DNA from: Amycolatopsis benzoatilytica AK 16/65
GTDB taxonomy: Bacteria > Actinomycetota > Actinomycetes > Mycobacteriales > Pseudonocardiaceae
Direction of reading: 5' to 3'
NCBI RefSeq assembly: GCF_000383915.1
Contig: NZ_KB912942.1
Coordinates: 5,948,564-6,012,563 of the forward strand
Length of the DNA: 64,000 nucleotides
In this document: positions 16,334-24,116 of the stretch, in pieces
Numbering within the stretch: the stretch's first letter is position 1
How the letters are laid out: every line of letters starts with the position of its first letter
The notes under the pieces: generated by a model
Databases searched by the model: none
What the model saw: only the letters and a program-made list of their open reading frames with translations
Told to the model about the DNA's origin: nothing
Position numbers and translations under genes: made by a program

Positions 16334-17143
16334 TCATCCGCGCACGGCGGTCACCGCGGCGGTCGAGTAATTCGCCGTCAGGTGGCCGCCGAGCGCGTCG
16401 ATCACGGCGCCGACCTCGGCCAGTACCTGGTCGCGCTGCCCGGGGTTCGCCAGGGTGAGGCTGCCCTGGGTGGCGAGCAGGTCCAGCCACTCGTCGCGGC
16501 GGTATCGCTGGGCCCATTCGTAGCGCCATTGCTCGATCGCGCCGAACGCACCGGACGCGCGCAGGCCGTCCGCGGCCTTGTCCAGCAGCGGCTGATAGCC
16601 GGCCAGGCTGGGGTTCTTCAGGTAGCCGCCGCTGAACGGCGAGTCCGGCATCGCCCGGCCCAGCGCGTCCGACAGCGCCCGGGAAATTTCGACCGGCGGC
16701 TGGAAGATGTGCCAGAACGCGGCGAACCGGCCGCCTGGCCGCAGCACCCGCGCCGCCTTTTCGGCACCGGCGACCGGATCGACCCAGTGCCACGCCTGCC
16801 CGGACACGAGCGCGTCGAAAGTCCGGCCGGCGGCGTCCCAGTCCTCGAATTTCGCGACCTCGACCGCGAACCCGGCGCGGGCGAACTCCGCCATTCGCGC
16901 GTCCGGCTCCACGCCGAGCACGGTTGCGCCGGCTGCCTGGAATTGCCTGCCCTCGATGCCGGTTCCGCAGCCGACGTCGAGAAAGGCGTTGCCCGGACTG
17001 GCCGCGACGATCGCGGCCACCATCTCTTCCGGGTAGCGCGGACGGGCCCGGTCGTAACGCGCCGGGTCCACGCCGAACGACTCGGCCATCGTCCGGTGCT
17101 GGTGCGGCTCGGGATGTGGGGTCACGGCAGGTAGAGTGGGCAT
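16334..17143 (-). CDS. Class I SAM-dependent methyltransferase
   Basis: A 269-residue methyltransferase. The SAM-binding motif I is FLDVGCGTGIEG (residues about 53-64), followed by the acidic residue in VLGVEPDARM and the post-motif DALVSGQAWHWVDP. This WHW(V/F)D form is typical of methyltransferase domain 11/25 proteins acting on unidentified small molecules. The ATG at 17143 lies inside a palindromic operator region and behind a TATGGT -10 box at 6 bases. It is divergent from tetR and therefore probably repressed by it. Confidence 0.87.
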   Translation of the reverse strand: MPTLPAVTPHPEPHQHRTMAESFGVDPARYDRARPRYPEEMVAAIVAASPGNAFLDVGCGTGIEGRQFQAAGATVLGVEPDARMAEFARAGFAVEVAKFEDWDAAGRTFDALVSGQAWHWVDPVAGAEKAARVLRPGGRFAAFWHIFQPPVEISRALSDALGRAMPDSPFSGGYLKNPSLAGYQPLLDKAADGLRASGAFGAIEQWRYEWAQRYRRDEWLDLLATQGSLTLANPGQRDQVLAEVGAVIDALGGHLTANYSTAAVTAVRG

Positions 17144-17176
17144 GCGCCCACCATAGTGGGCAAGTGCCCACTATGG
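17136..17176. promoter_or_regulatory. Double palindromic operator of methyltransferase/tetR pair
   Basis: A near-perfect 26-base palindrome, CCATAGTGGGCA-AG-TGCCCACTATGG (17151-17176), is followed on the methyltransferase side by a second inverted repeat GTGGGC-ATGC-GCCCAC (17136-17151) that contains the methyltransferase start codon. Both share the half-site GTGGGC. The arrangement would let the divergent TetR protein block both promoters. Confidence 0.8.
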
Positions 17177-17193
17177 CCAGGAGGAAGTGCCCA

Positions 17194-17784
17194 GTGCCGA
17201 CCGGCATCCATCTCCGCGACGTGCGCGCCCAGCTGTTCGACGCCGCCGAACGCGTCCTGCTCCGGGAGGGGCCGGGCGGCCTGACCAGCCGCGCGGTCAC
17301 CGCCGAGGCAGACTGCGCGAAGGGTGTCCTGCACCGGCATTTCGCGGATTTCGACACGTTTCTCGCCGAACTCGTCCTCGACCGGATCCAGCGGCTCGAA
17401 ACCCGCGCGGAGGGCCTCGTCGCCGGGACCGGGGACATCGTCGCCACCGTGGCCGACCTGCTGACCGAGGTGTTCGAGTCGGTCGCGGTGTCGATCGTCG
17501 CCTTGATCACCTTCCGCGACGAACTTCGCGCCCGGCTCCGTGCGGCTCGACCCGGGCCGGGCATCCCGCTGGCGACCGACGCCGCGCGGCTGCTCGCGGA
17601 TTACCTCGCGGCGGAACAGAATCTGGGCCGGATCGCCGCGGAAGCGGACATCCCGGCACTCGCCCCTACGCTGGTCGGATCGGGACACCTGTTGTTCGCC
17701 GACCGGACCGGGGAACCGCCCACCGAAGAGGCCGTCCGGCGAATGGTGGCCACCGTGCTGTCCGGGGTGCTGGTGAGCGGCTGA
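17194..17784 (+). CDS. TetR-family transcriptional regulator
   Basis: A 196-residue regulator. The DNA-binding domain includes LTSRAVTAEADCAKGVLHRHF (in two adjacent stretches, residues about 30-50). The C-terminal domain is helical and ends RRMVATVLSGVLVSG. A GTG at 17194 with AGGAGG 8 bases upstream is preferred to the ATG at 17173 (MARRKCPVP), which lies inside the palindrome. It faces the methyltransferase gene across the double palindrome, the usual layout for a local repressor. The ligand is unknown. Confidence 0.87.
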   Translation: MPTGIHLRDVRAQLFDAAERVLLREGPGGLTSRAVTAEADCAKGVLHRHFADFDTFLAELVLDRIQRLETRAEGLVAGTGDIVATVADLLTEVFESVAVSIVALITFRDELRARLRAARPGPGIPLATDAARLLADYLAAEQNLGRIAAEADIPALAPTLVGSGHLLFADRTGEPPTEEAVRRMVATVLSGVLVSG

Positions 17785-17812
17785 GCCGACTCGGCCGCTC
17801 ACGAATTGCAGC

Positions 17813-18382
17813 TCAGGCGATCCCGAATGCGGTCGCGGCCACCGAGAGCACCAGCGCGCCCAGCGCGCCGGCCAGGCCGAAAAGCCGGAGCGGCCGGTCG
17901 GCACTGCCCCGGACGTGCAGCGCGACCGTCGCGGCGAAGGCCAGGCCGCCGAGAATGAACCACGGGCCCCAGAGGTACAGGTACCAGCCGACCAGCGGGT
18001 TCATCTCCGACGGAACCGTGAGCAGCCCGGCCCGCACCGCCACGCCCTGCACGACGAACAGCCCGCCGTGCCACAGGAGCAGGATCGCCGCTCCGCCGCC
18101 GCAGAACACCAGCGTTCGGCCGGCCCAGCGGCTTCGCGGCTTGAGCAGGCCGAGGCCGATCACCGCGCCGAAGAGCTTCAGAAGACCGGTCACCACCAGG
18201 ACCGCGATGAACCACGGCACACCGTCGCGGGCGAGCTGGACCAGCGTCGGCGAGACCGTCGAGTCCGCGCCGAACGTGGTGCCGGTCGCCCAGACGAAGC
18301 TCGGGATGGCGAAAAGGATTCCCCAGGCCGCGGCGAGGCGGCCGGGCCAGCGGACGGCGGGGAGCGAACCGGTGAGCGTCAT
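17813..18382 (-). CDS. DUF3995-like integral membrane protein
   Basis: A 189-residue protein with about five hydrophobic helices: near residues 15-32, 55-78, 90-112, 128-152 and 162-187. The loop WATGTTFGADSTVSP between the first two helices and the GGLFVVQGVAVRAG region resemble DUF3995 proteins of actinomycetes. No catalytic motif is present. It follows the ABC operon terminator on the same strand and converges with tetR. Function unknown. Confidence 0.75.
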   Translation of the reverse strand: MTLTGSLPAVRWPGRLAAAWGILFAIPSFVWATGTTFGADSTVSPTLVQLARDGVPWFIAVLVVTGLLKLFGAVIGLGLLKPRSRWAGRTLVFCGGGAAILLLWHGGLFVVQGVAVRAGLLTVPSEMNPLVGWYLYLWGPWFILGGLAFAATVALHVRGSADRPLRLFGLAGALGALVLSVAATAFGIA

Positions 18383-18418
18383 GGCTCAAGGTTCGTCCAG
18401 GCCCCGGCGGCGCGGATC

Positions 18419-18452
18419 GTTCTCGCGGGGGAGGTGCCTCCCCCGCGAGAAC
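18419..18452 (-). terminator. Terminator of the polyol/sugar ABC operon
   Basis: GTTCTCGCGGGGGAGG (from 18419) pairs with CCTCCCCCGCGAGAAC (to 18452) around a 2-base centre, nearly a perfect hairpin. It lies 5 bases after the last gene of the minus-strand ABC operon. Confidence 0.82.
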
Positions 18453-18456
18453 CAAA

Positions 18457-19293
18457 TCACTTCACCGCGCCCATGGACAGCCCGCGCACCAGGTGGTTTT
18501 GCGCGATCCAGCCGACGATCATCACCGGCAGCGAAGCCAGCAGGGCCGCGGCGGACAACTGCGCCCAGTACAGCCCCTCGCTGGTGATGAACCCGACCAG
18601 GAACACCGGCACCGTGCCGGCCCTGGCCGCGGTCAGGTTGACCGCGTAGAAGAACTCCGTCCAGGAGAAGATCACGCAGATCAACGCGGTCGCCGCCACG
18701 CCGGGCGCGACCACCGGCATGATGATCTTGCGCAGCAACGTCGGCAGGTTGGCGCCGTCGATCCGCGCCGCCTCGATCATTTCGCCCGGCACTTCCAGGA
18801 AGAACGACCGCATCATCCAGATCGCCAGCGGCAGGTTCATCGCGGTGTACAGGATGATCAGCGCCCACACGGTGTCCAGCAGGTTGGTGTTCTGCGAGAT
18901 CACGTACAGCGGGATGATCGCCGCGACGATCGGCAGCATCTTGGTCGACAGGAAGAAACCCAGCGCGTTCTTCGTGCCTTTCACCGGGGCCAGCGACAAC
19001 GCGTACGCAGCCGGAATCGCGAGCAGCAGCACGAGCAACGTCGAAACTACCGTGACGAACGCCGAATTTCCCAGGTACGGCAGGAAACCGGAGCTGAACA
19101 CGTTCGAAATCTGGTCCAAGGTCGGCGAGAAGAACAGCTTCGGCGGATTGGTGTAGGCGTCGGCTTCCTGCTTGAACGCGGTGAGGATCATCCACAGCAG
19201 CGGGAAGACGAACAGGATCGCGATCGCCCAGGTCGCGACGGTCAGCGTCCCGGCGCCCAGGCGGCGGCGCGAGGCGGCGGTTGCGGTGCTCAC
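18457..19293 (-). CDS. Carbohydrate ABC transporter permease, MalG-like
   Basis: Inner-membrane permease of 278 residues with six predicted helices. The EAA-loop for contact with the ATPase reads EMIEAARIDGANLPTLLRKI. The C-terminus LVRGLSMGAVK is typical of the CUT1 MalG group. The GTG start overlaps the stop codon of the preceding permease gene (GTGA), so the two are coupled. It forms a heterodimer with that permease. No ATPase is encoded in the operon, so a shared MsiK-type ATPase encoded elsewhere is likely, as in other actinomycete sugar importers. Confidence 0.93.
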   Translation of the reverse strand: MSTATAASRRRLGAGTLTVATWAIAILFVFPLLWMILTAFKQEADAYTNPPKLFFSPTLDQISNVFSSGFLPYLGNSAFVTVVSTLLVLLLAIPAAYALSLAPVKGTKNALGFFLSTKMLPIVAAIIPLYVISQNTNLLDTVWALIILYTAMNLPLAIWMMRSFFLEVPGEMIEAARIDGANLPTLLRKIIMPVVAPGVAATALICVIFSWTEFFYAVNLTAARAGTVPVFLVGFITSEGLYWAQLSAAALLASLPVMIVGWIAQNHLVRGLSMGAVK

Positions 19294-20222
19294 TTGGTTC
19301 CTCCGTCCACTGAGAACGCGCGGAACATCAGCCGCAGCGCGAAGGTCGCGACGATCATCGTCAGGATGACCACCACCACTCCCATCGCCGAGGACTGGCC
19401 GATGTCGAACCCTTCGAAGGCGCGCTGGTAGATGTAGAACGGCAGGTTCGTGCTAGCCGTGCCCGGACCGCCCTGCGTCATCAGGAAAATCGCGTCGAAA
19501 CTGTTCACGATGTAAATCGCGCCGAGCAGCGTCGCCAGCTGAAGGAACCGCGAAAGGTGCGGCAGCGTGATCGACACGAAGGTGCGCCAGCGACCTGCGC
19601 CGTCCACCGACGCGGCCTCCAGCACGTCCTTCGGCTGGCTCTGCAGCCCGGCCAGGATCAGCAGGGTCATGAACGGCGTCCACTGCCAGATGATCTGCGC
19701 CATCACCGCGGCCAGCGGAAATTCGGACAGCCAGTCGGTGTCGGTGCCGAACACGAAATGCAGCAGCCCGAACGTCGGGTCGAACATCGTGGTCTTCCAC
19801 AGCAACGCGCCGGCCGCCGGGAGGATCAGGAACGGTGTGATCAGCAGCGTCCGAACCACACCGCGGCCGAGAAATTTCCGGTCGAGCAGAGTGGCCAGGC
19901 CGAGTCCGAGCAACAGCGAGAGAAACACGCAGACCACGGTGATCACTACCGTGTTCACCAGCGCGGTGAGGAACGTTGTGTCGGTGAAGACGTCCACATA
20001 GTTGCGGAAGCCGACGAAATGCCGTGAACCCGGGCGCACCAGGTTCCAGGACTGGAACGAGTAGTACACGGTCAGCAGGAACGGCACCTGCGTCACCGCG
20101 ATCACGAAGATCAACGCGGGCAGCAGCGGCAGCCGCCGTTTCCCGGCCGCGCTCGCTTTGTTCTTCGCGGCTGGGCGTACCGTCGCCGGCGCGGCTTCGG
20201 CGGGGACAGAGAGGGTGCTCAT
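19290..20222 (-). CDS. Carbohydrate ABC transporter permease, MalF-like
   Basis: Inner-membrane permease of 310 residues. A charged cytoplasmic N-terminus (about 30 residues, NKASAAGKRRLP) precedes six helices. The EAA loop reads DVLEAASVDGAGRWRTF and a conserved GGPGTAST loop follows. The ATG overlaps the stop of the binding-protein gene (ATGA). With its MalG-like partner it forms the CUT1 translocation pore for a sugar or sugar alcohol. Confidence 0.93.
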   Translation of the reverse strand: MSTLSVPAEAAPATVRPAAKNKASAAGKRRLPLLPALIFVIAVTQVPFLLTVYYSFQSWNLVRPGSRHFVGFRNYVDVFTDTTFLTALVNTVVITVVCVFLSLLLGLGLATLLDRKFLGRGVVRTLLITPFLILPAAGALLWKTTMFDPTFGLLHFVFGTDTDWLSEFPLAAVMAQIIWQWTPFMTLLILAGLQSQPKDVLEAASVDGAGRWRTFVSITLPHLSRFLQLATLLGAIYIVNSFDAIFLMTQGGPGTASTNLPFYIYQRAFEGFDIGQSSAMGVVVVILTMIVATFALRLMFRAFSVDGGTK

Positions 20223-21559
20223 CGCTGCACCTCCTGATAGGACTTGCCGACGGATTCCGCGTACTTCTGCGATTGCGCTAGCGCGTCGGCGACCGAGGTC
20301 TGGCCGGCGATCGCGGCGGACAGCTGCTGACTCACCCGGGTGCCCAGGTCCTGGAACTCCGGGATCCCGACGAACTGGATGCCCGGGTAGGGCACCGGCT
20401 GGGCCATCGCCATCTTCTGGTTCGCGGCCGCGATGCCGTCCAGGGTCGGCTGTGCGTAGGCTTTCGCGGCTTCCTTGTACTGCGGAATTTCGTAGGTGGA
20501 CTTGCGCGTGCCGGGCGGAACCCGGTTCCAGCCGTAGGTTTCGCCGACCTTCTGCGCGTACGCCTTGTCGGTCATCCACGCCAGGAACTTCCAGGCGTCG
20601 TCCTTGTTCTTGCCCACCTTGGGGATTCCGAGCGCCCAGGTGTAGAGCCAGCCGCTCGCCTGGGTCTTGTCCACCGGCGCCGCGACGTAGCCGTTCTTTC
20701 CGACCACGTGACTGCTCGTCGGGTCTTCCGTGGTTCCGGTCATCGACGTGGCGTCGTACCACATCGCGGCGTTCCCCTGCGCGTACTGCGTGCCGCATTC
20801 GGTGAACCCGGCTGACGAAGCACCGACCTCGCCGTGTTCGCGCAGCAGGTTCACGTAGAAGTTCGCGGCCTGGGTGAACTCCGGGCTGGTGAGCTTGGCG
20901 TTCCAGTGCTGGTCGAACCACTGCGCGCCGAAGGTGTTCGCCACCGTCGTGAACGGAGCGAGGTTCTCGCCCCAGCCCGGCTTGCCGCGCAGGCAGATGC
21001 CGGTGATCCCGGCCTGCTTGTTGTCGAGCTTCGCGGCGTAATCGGCGATCTGCTGCCAGGTCGGATGCGCCGGCATGGTCAGCCCGGCCTTCTGGAAGAG
21101 GTCTTTGCGATAGACCACGAAGGATGATTCGCCGTAGAACGGCACCGCGTACATCTGGTTCTCATACGACAGCGACTGCCGGATGCTGGGGATGAAGTCG
21201 TTCTCGTCGTACCCCGGCGTCGCCTTGATGTGCGGTTCCAGGTTCTCCAGCCAGCCGTTCGCCGCCCACTGCGGCGCCTCGTAGTTGCTGATCATCACCA
21301 CGTCGAACTCGCCGCCCTGGGTGGCGGTGGACGCGGTGATCTTGGCCCTGGCCTCGTTCTCCGGCAGCGAAACGAACTTCAGCCGGATCCCGGGATTGGC
21401 CTTTTCGAATTCGCCCTGCAGCGAAATGGCGTCCTTCATCTGCGCGTTGGACACGATCGCGACGACCAGGGTCCGCCCGCCGGCGCCGAGTTCCCCGGCA
21501 CCGGCGCATCCCGTCATCAACAGCGCTGTCGCGGCGAGAAGGCAGAGGAGTTTACGCAC
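20219..21559 (-). CDS. Sugar/polyol-binding lipoprotein of ABC importer
   Basis: Extracellular solute-binding protein family 1, 446 residues, anchored by a lipid. The lipobox LMTGC places the lipidated Cys at residue 18. The mature protein has the two-domain periplasmic-binding fold with conserved EFDVVMISNYEAPQWAANG and VPFYGESSFVVYRKD. The GTG at 21559 is chosen because GGAGG lies 8 bases upstream; another GTG at 21568 is closer than the ribosome-binding site allows. The start overlaps the dehydrogenase stop by 8 bases. The co-encoded sorbitol-dehydrogenase-like enzyme suggests a polyol ligand (inference). Confidence 0.93.
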   Translation of the reverse strand: MRKLLCLLAATALLMTGCAGAGELGAGGRTLVVAIVSNAQMKDAISLQGEFEKANPGIRLKFVSLPENEARAKITASTATQGGEFDVVMISNYEAPQWAANGWLENLEPHIKATPGYDENDFIPSIRQSLSYENQMYAVPFYGESSFVVYRKDLFQKAGLTMPAHPTWQQIADYAAKLDNKQAGITGICLRGKPGWGENLAPFTTVANTFGAQWFDQHWNAKLTSPEFTQAANFYVNLLREHGEVGASSAGFTECGTQYAQGNAAMWYDATSMTGTTEDPTSSHVVGKNGYVAAPVDKTQASGWLYTWALGIPKVGKNKDDAWKFLAWMTDKAYAQKVGETYGWNRVPPGTRKSTYEIPQYKEAAKAYAQPTLDGIAAANQKMAMAQPVPYPGIQFVGIPEFQDLGTRVSQQLSAAIAGQTSVADALAQSQKYAESVGKSYQEVQR

Positions 21560-22559
21560 GGCCGCCACCTCCGGGCAGGACCTGGATCTTCAGGCCGGAC
21601 CCGCTGCGCATCTTGGCCAGCGCTTCGGGGTACTGCTCCAGCGGAAGCGTGTCGGTGATCAGCGCGTCGGTGTCGATATAGCCGTTCGCGACGAGGTCGA
21701 GCGCGTTCGCGTAGCTGTTCAGCACCGCCATCGAGCCGACGATGGTGATTTCGTCGTTGTAGATCCGGAATGGGGAAAGTGCGACGTGTGCTTCGGCCGG
21801 CGCGACGCCGAACACGAGCAACCGGCCGCCGCGGCGCAATGCGTCGAAAGCGGCTTCGATCGCCGGTGCCGCACCGGTGCAGTCCACGGCGGCGTCGAAG
21901 CGTTCGCCATCCAGTTCGGACACGTCGGAGGCGACCGCGGCCGCGCCCAGGTCGGTAGCCCGCGGCAGCCGAGCCGTGTTGCGGTCGACCATCGTGACCT
22001 GTGCGCCGGCGCGCAGCAGGAGCTGCTGCATGATCAGGCCCATCGTGCCCGCGCCGACTACCAGGAACCGTTCGCCTGCCTCGACGCCGATCCGGCGTAC
22101 GCCGTGCACCGCGCAGGAGACGGGTTCGACCAGCGCGCCCTGCTCCCAGGTCATCGAGTCCGGCATCTTGTGGCAGGTGTCGGCCGGCACCGCGACGTAC
22201 TCGGCGAAGGCGCCGTTGACGGTGTCGCCGGTGGCGTTCCAGTTCGCGCAGAGATTGCCGTGCCCGGACCGGCACGGGCCGCAGTAGCCGCAGTAGATCG
22301 ACGGGTCGACCGCGACGCGGTCGCCCACCTTCCATTCGGCGGGGACGTCCGCGCCGAGTTCGACGATTTCGCCGGCGAACTCGTGGCCGGGGACGATGGG
22401 GTACGGGGTCGGCGGGAAGTGCCCGTCGGCGATGTGCAGATCGGTGCCGCAGATCCCGCAGGCACCCACCTTCACGACGACCTGGCGCTCCCCGGGCTTC
22501 GGATCGGGAACCTCGCCGACCCGGATCTGCCCGGGCCGGTCCACGATCGCGGCGCGCAT
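21552..22559 (-). CDS. Zinc-dependent polyol/alcohol dehydrogenase
   Basis: A 335-residue medium-chain dehydrogenase. Catalytic zinc ligands are visible in GACGICGTDLHI and PGHEFAGE. The structural zinc site is CGYCGPCRSGHGNLC. The NAD-binding loop is VVGAGTMGLIMQ, with Asp in VTMVDRN indicating NAD rather than NADP. It resembles sorbitol, L-threonine or other polyol dehydrogenases and is the first gene of the ABC importer operon, so it probably oxidises the imported compound. The ATG follows GGAGGG by 7 bases. Its promoter carries the GCTCA-N2-TGAGC operator. Confidence 0.92.
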   Translation of the reverse strand: MRAAIVDRPGQIRVGEVPDPKPGERQVVVKVGACGICGTDLHIADGHFPPTPYPIVPGHEFAGEIVELGADVPAEWKVGDRVAVDPSIYCGYCGPCRSGHGNLCANWNATGDTVNGAFAEYVAVPADTCHKMPDSMTWEQGALVEPVSCAVHGVRRIGVEAGERFLVVGAGTMGLIMQQLLLRAGAQVTMVDRNTARLPRATDLGAAAVASDVSELDGERFDAAVDCTGAAPAIEAAFDALRRGGRLLVFGVAPAEAHVALSPFRIYNDEITIVGSMAVLNSYANALDLVANGYIDTDALITDTLPLEQYPEALAKMRSGSGLKIQVLPGGGGRA

Positions 22560-22577
22560 GCGTCATCCCTCCAAATT

Positions 22578-22589
22578 GCTCATCTGAGC
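22578..22589 (-). promoter_or_regulatory. SorC-type operator in polyol operon promoter
   Basis: GCTCATCTGAGC, an inverted repeat of GCTCA with a 2-base spacer, lies 19 bases upstream of the dehydrogenase ATG and just after a TAGGTT-like -10 on the minus strand. The same half-sites and spacing occur at the start of the divergent regulator gene. Confidence 0.72.
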
Positions 22590-22676
22590 GTTTTTAACCT
22601 ATGCAGCAGGCATCATGCGTAGGCATTACAGGCTTCAACCTGGGGATCCGTCAACCTACAAAGCTCATTTTTGCGC

Positions 22677-22697
22677 TATCCTGCTCATGTGAGCAGG
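22677..22697 (+). promoter_or_regulatory. Leaderless promoter and operator of the SorC regulator
   Basis: The palindrome CCTGCTCA-TG-TGAGCAGG (22680-22697) contains the core GCTCA-N2-TGAGC and covers both the -10 box TATCCT (22677-22682) and the GTG start codon at 22689. Binding here would block transcription initiation directly, so autorepression is expected. Confidence 0.78.
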
Positions 22698-23678
22698 AAA
22701 AAGGGGGCACCGCCGCTGACCGAGACGCTGCTGCTGGCCACCATGGCCAGGCGGTTCTACGTGCAGGGCCGGTCCAAACTGGAGATCGCCGACGAGTTCG
22801 GAATCAGCCGGTTCAAGGTGGCGCGGATGCTGGACACCGCGCGAGACAGCGGACTGGTCCGGATCGAGTTCGACCTGCCGGCGCCGATCGACGTCGAACT
22901 GTCCGACGAGGTCCGCCGCGCCTACCGGCTGGACCGCGCACTAGTGCTCGAACGAGCGGCCGAGAAGGAGCCGCGCGAGATCGTCCGCAAACAGGTCGGC
23001 GCGCTGGCCGCCCGGCTGCTGGAGGAGATCGCGACGATCGACGACGTCATCGGGCTGGCTTGGGCGCGCTCGGTGAACGCGATGACCGAAGCGATCCGCA
23101 CGCTGCCGCGCTGCCCGATCGTGCAGCTCTGCGGCGTGCAGGCCGGAATGGACATGCGCGGCCGTTCGGTGGAGACGGTCAGCCGGGTCACCTCGGTGTC
23201 CGGCGGAGATTCCTACCCGATCTTCGGCCCGCTGGTGCTGCCGGACCGGCGCACCACTGAAATTCTCCGGCATCAGCCGGGAATCGCCGAGACGTTCGCG
23301 CAATTCGGGAAGCTCACCAAGGCCGTCGTCAGCATCGGCTCCTGGGCGGCTGGCGAATCCACTGTGTACGACGCGCTGGACGAGTCCGAACGCGCCGCGA
23401 TCGCGGCCCGGGGAGCGTCCGCCGAAGTCGCCGCCCGGCTGTTCGACGCGGACGGCAACTCGCTCGGAACCGGTCTGGCCCACCACGTGCTGGCGATCAG
23501 CCACGAGGAGCTGATGGCGGTCCCCGAGGTGATCGCGATCGGTTACAGCCGGCCGAAGGCGGAGGCCGTCGACGCCGTGCTGCGGTCAGGTCTGGTGTCG
23601 ACGCTGGTCACCGACGCCGCGGCGGCCGTCCCGCTGCTGGAACTCGCCCAGGCGAGGCCGTTGCCGGAACGCTCATAG
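22689..23678 (+). CDS. SorC/DeoR-type sugar-binding transcriptional regulator
   Basis: A 329-residue regulator with an N-terminal helix-turn-helix (SKLEIADEFGISRFKVARML, residues about 30-49). The C-terminal sugar-phosphate-binding domain is of the SorC type: VIGLAWARSVNAMTEAI, VQLCGVQAG and AVVSIGSWAAGES. It should sense a phosphorylated sugar or polyol and control the divergent dehydrogenase-ABC operon. The GTG at 22689 is chosen because it sits 6 bases behind the -10 and within the operator; translation from the upstream TTG (22671) would start inside the promoter. Confidence 0.92.
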   Translation: MSRKKGAPPLTETLLLATMARRFYVQGRSKLEIADEFGISRFKVARMLDTARDSGLVRIEFDLPAPIDVELSDEVRRAYRLDRALVLERAAEKEPREIVRKQVGALAARLLEEIATIDDVIGLAWARSVNAMTEAIRTLPRCPIVQLCGVQAGMDMRGRSVETVSRVTSVSGGDSYPIFGPLVLPDRRTTEILRHQPGIAETFAQFGKLTKAVVSIGSWAAGESTVYDALDESERAAIAARGASAEVAARLFDADGNSLGTGLAHHVLAISHEELMAVPEVIAIGYSRPKAEAVDAVLRSGLVSTLVTDAAAAVPLLELAQARPLPERS

Positions 23679-23779
23679 CCGGACCGCGCTTCGACCACCG
23701 CGTCCCCGTGCTCCGCCGCCCATTGCCCGAATGCTTCGATCGGTCGGAGAAAGGTCGATCCGAGCGCGCTGAGCCTGCT
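23674..23779 (-). pseudogene. Remnant of HxlR-type regulator (C-terminal part)
   Basis: In the minus strand, SRLSALGSTFLRPIEAFGQW followed by AAEHGDAVVEAR matches the last helices of HxlR-type winged-helix regulators (consensus like LTELGRSLLPVLEALCAWGEEH). No start codon, recognition helix or proper stop remains; the frame runs into the antisense of the sorC gene. The homology begins at about 23779, next to the broken end of an oxidoreductase remnant on the other strand. Confidence 0.5.
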
Positions 23780-24028
23780 GGCCGTGCCTGCCACCGCGCT
23801 CGAAGCCCTGCTCGACCTGGCCGGGAAGGTGCTGATCGACTGCACGAACGTCCCCGGCGCGACCGGCGAACCGGTGGCCGCGCGCATCGCCGGCTGGGTG
23901 CCCGGCGCCTCGGTGGTGAAGGCGTTCAACCTCGCTCACGTGGACGTGTGGCGGATGACGCCGCCGGCCTGGCGATCGGCCTGTGGTTCGCCGGTCTCGA
24001 CGCGCGTTCCATGCTCATGGGCGTCTGA
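23769..24028 (+). pseudogene. Remnant of NAD(P)-binding oxidoreductase
   Basis: The plus strand reads LSLLAVPATALEALLDLAGK, VLIDCTNVPGATGEP and then VPGASVVKAFN. This is the middle of an NADPH-dependent F420-reductase-like dinucleotide-binding protein (typical text: LAVP...GK.VID.TN...VVKAFN). The GxGxxG N-terminus is missing. After about 23950 the similarity shifts frame (GLAIGLWFAGLDA) and then ends. HxlR regulators are often divergent from such reductases, so this and the neighbouring remnant look like the two sides of one deletion. Confidence 0.5.
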
Positions 24029-24116
24029 TTCCGGCTATTCTGGGCACCGAGGGGGCGATGACCATGGGCGGTGCCGGGGCAGTCGTCGGCGGGCCGGAGA
24101 AGCGGTCGTAACAGCA

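Noticed and set aside
13628..17143. Biosynthetic gene cluster around the P450s and methyltransferase
   Set aside because: No scaffold-forming enzyme (PKS, NRPS, terpene cyclase, RiPP precursor) is nearby, and the methyltransferase has its own regulator and opposite direction.
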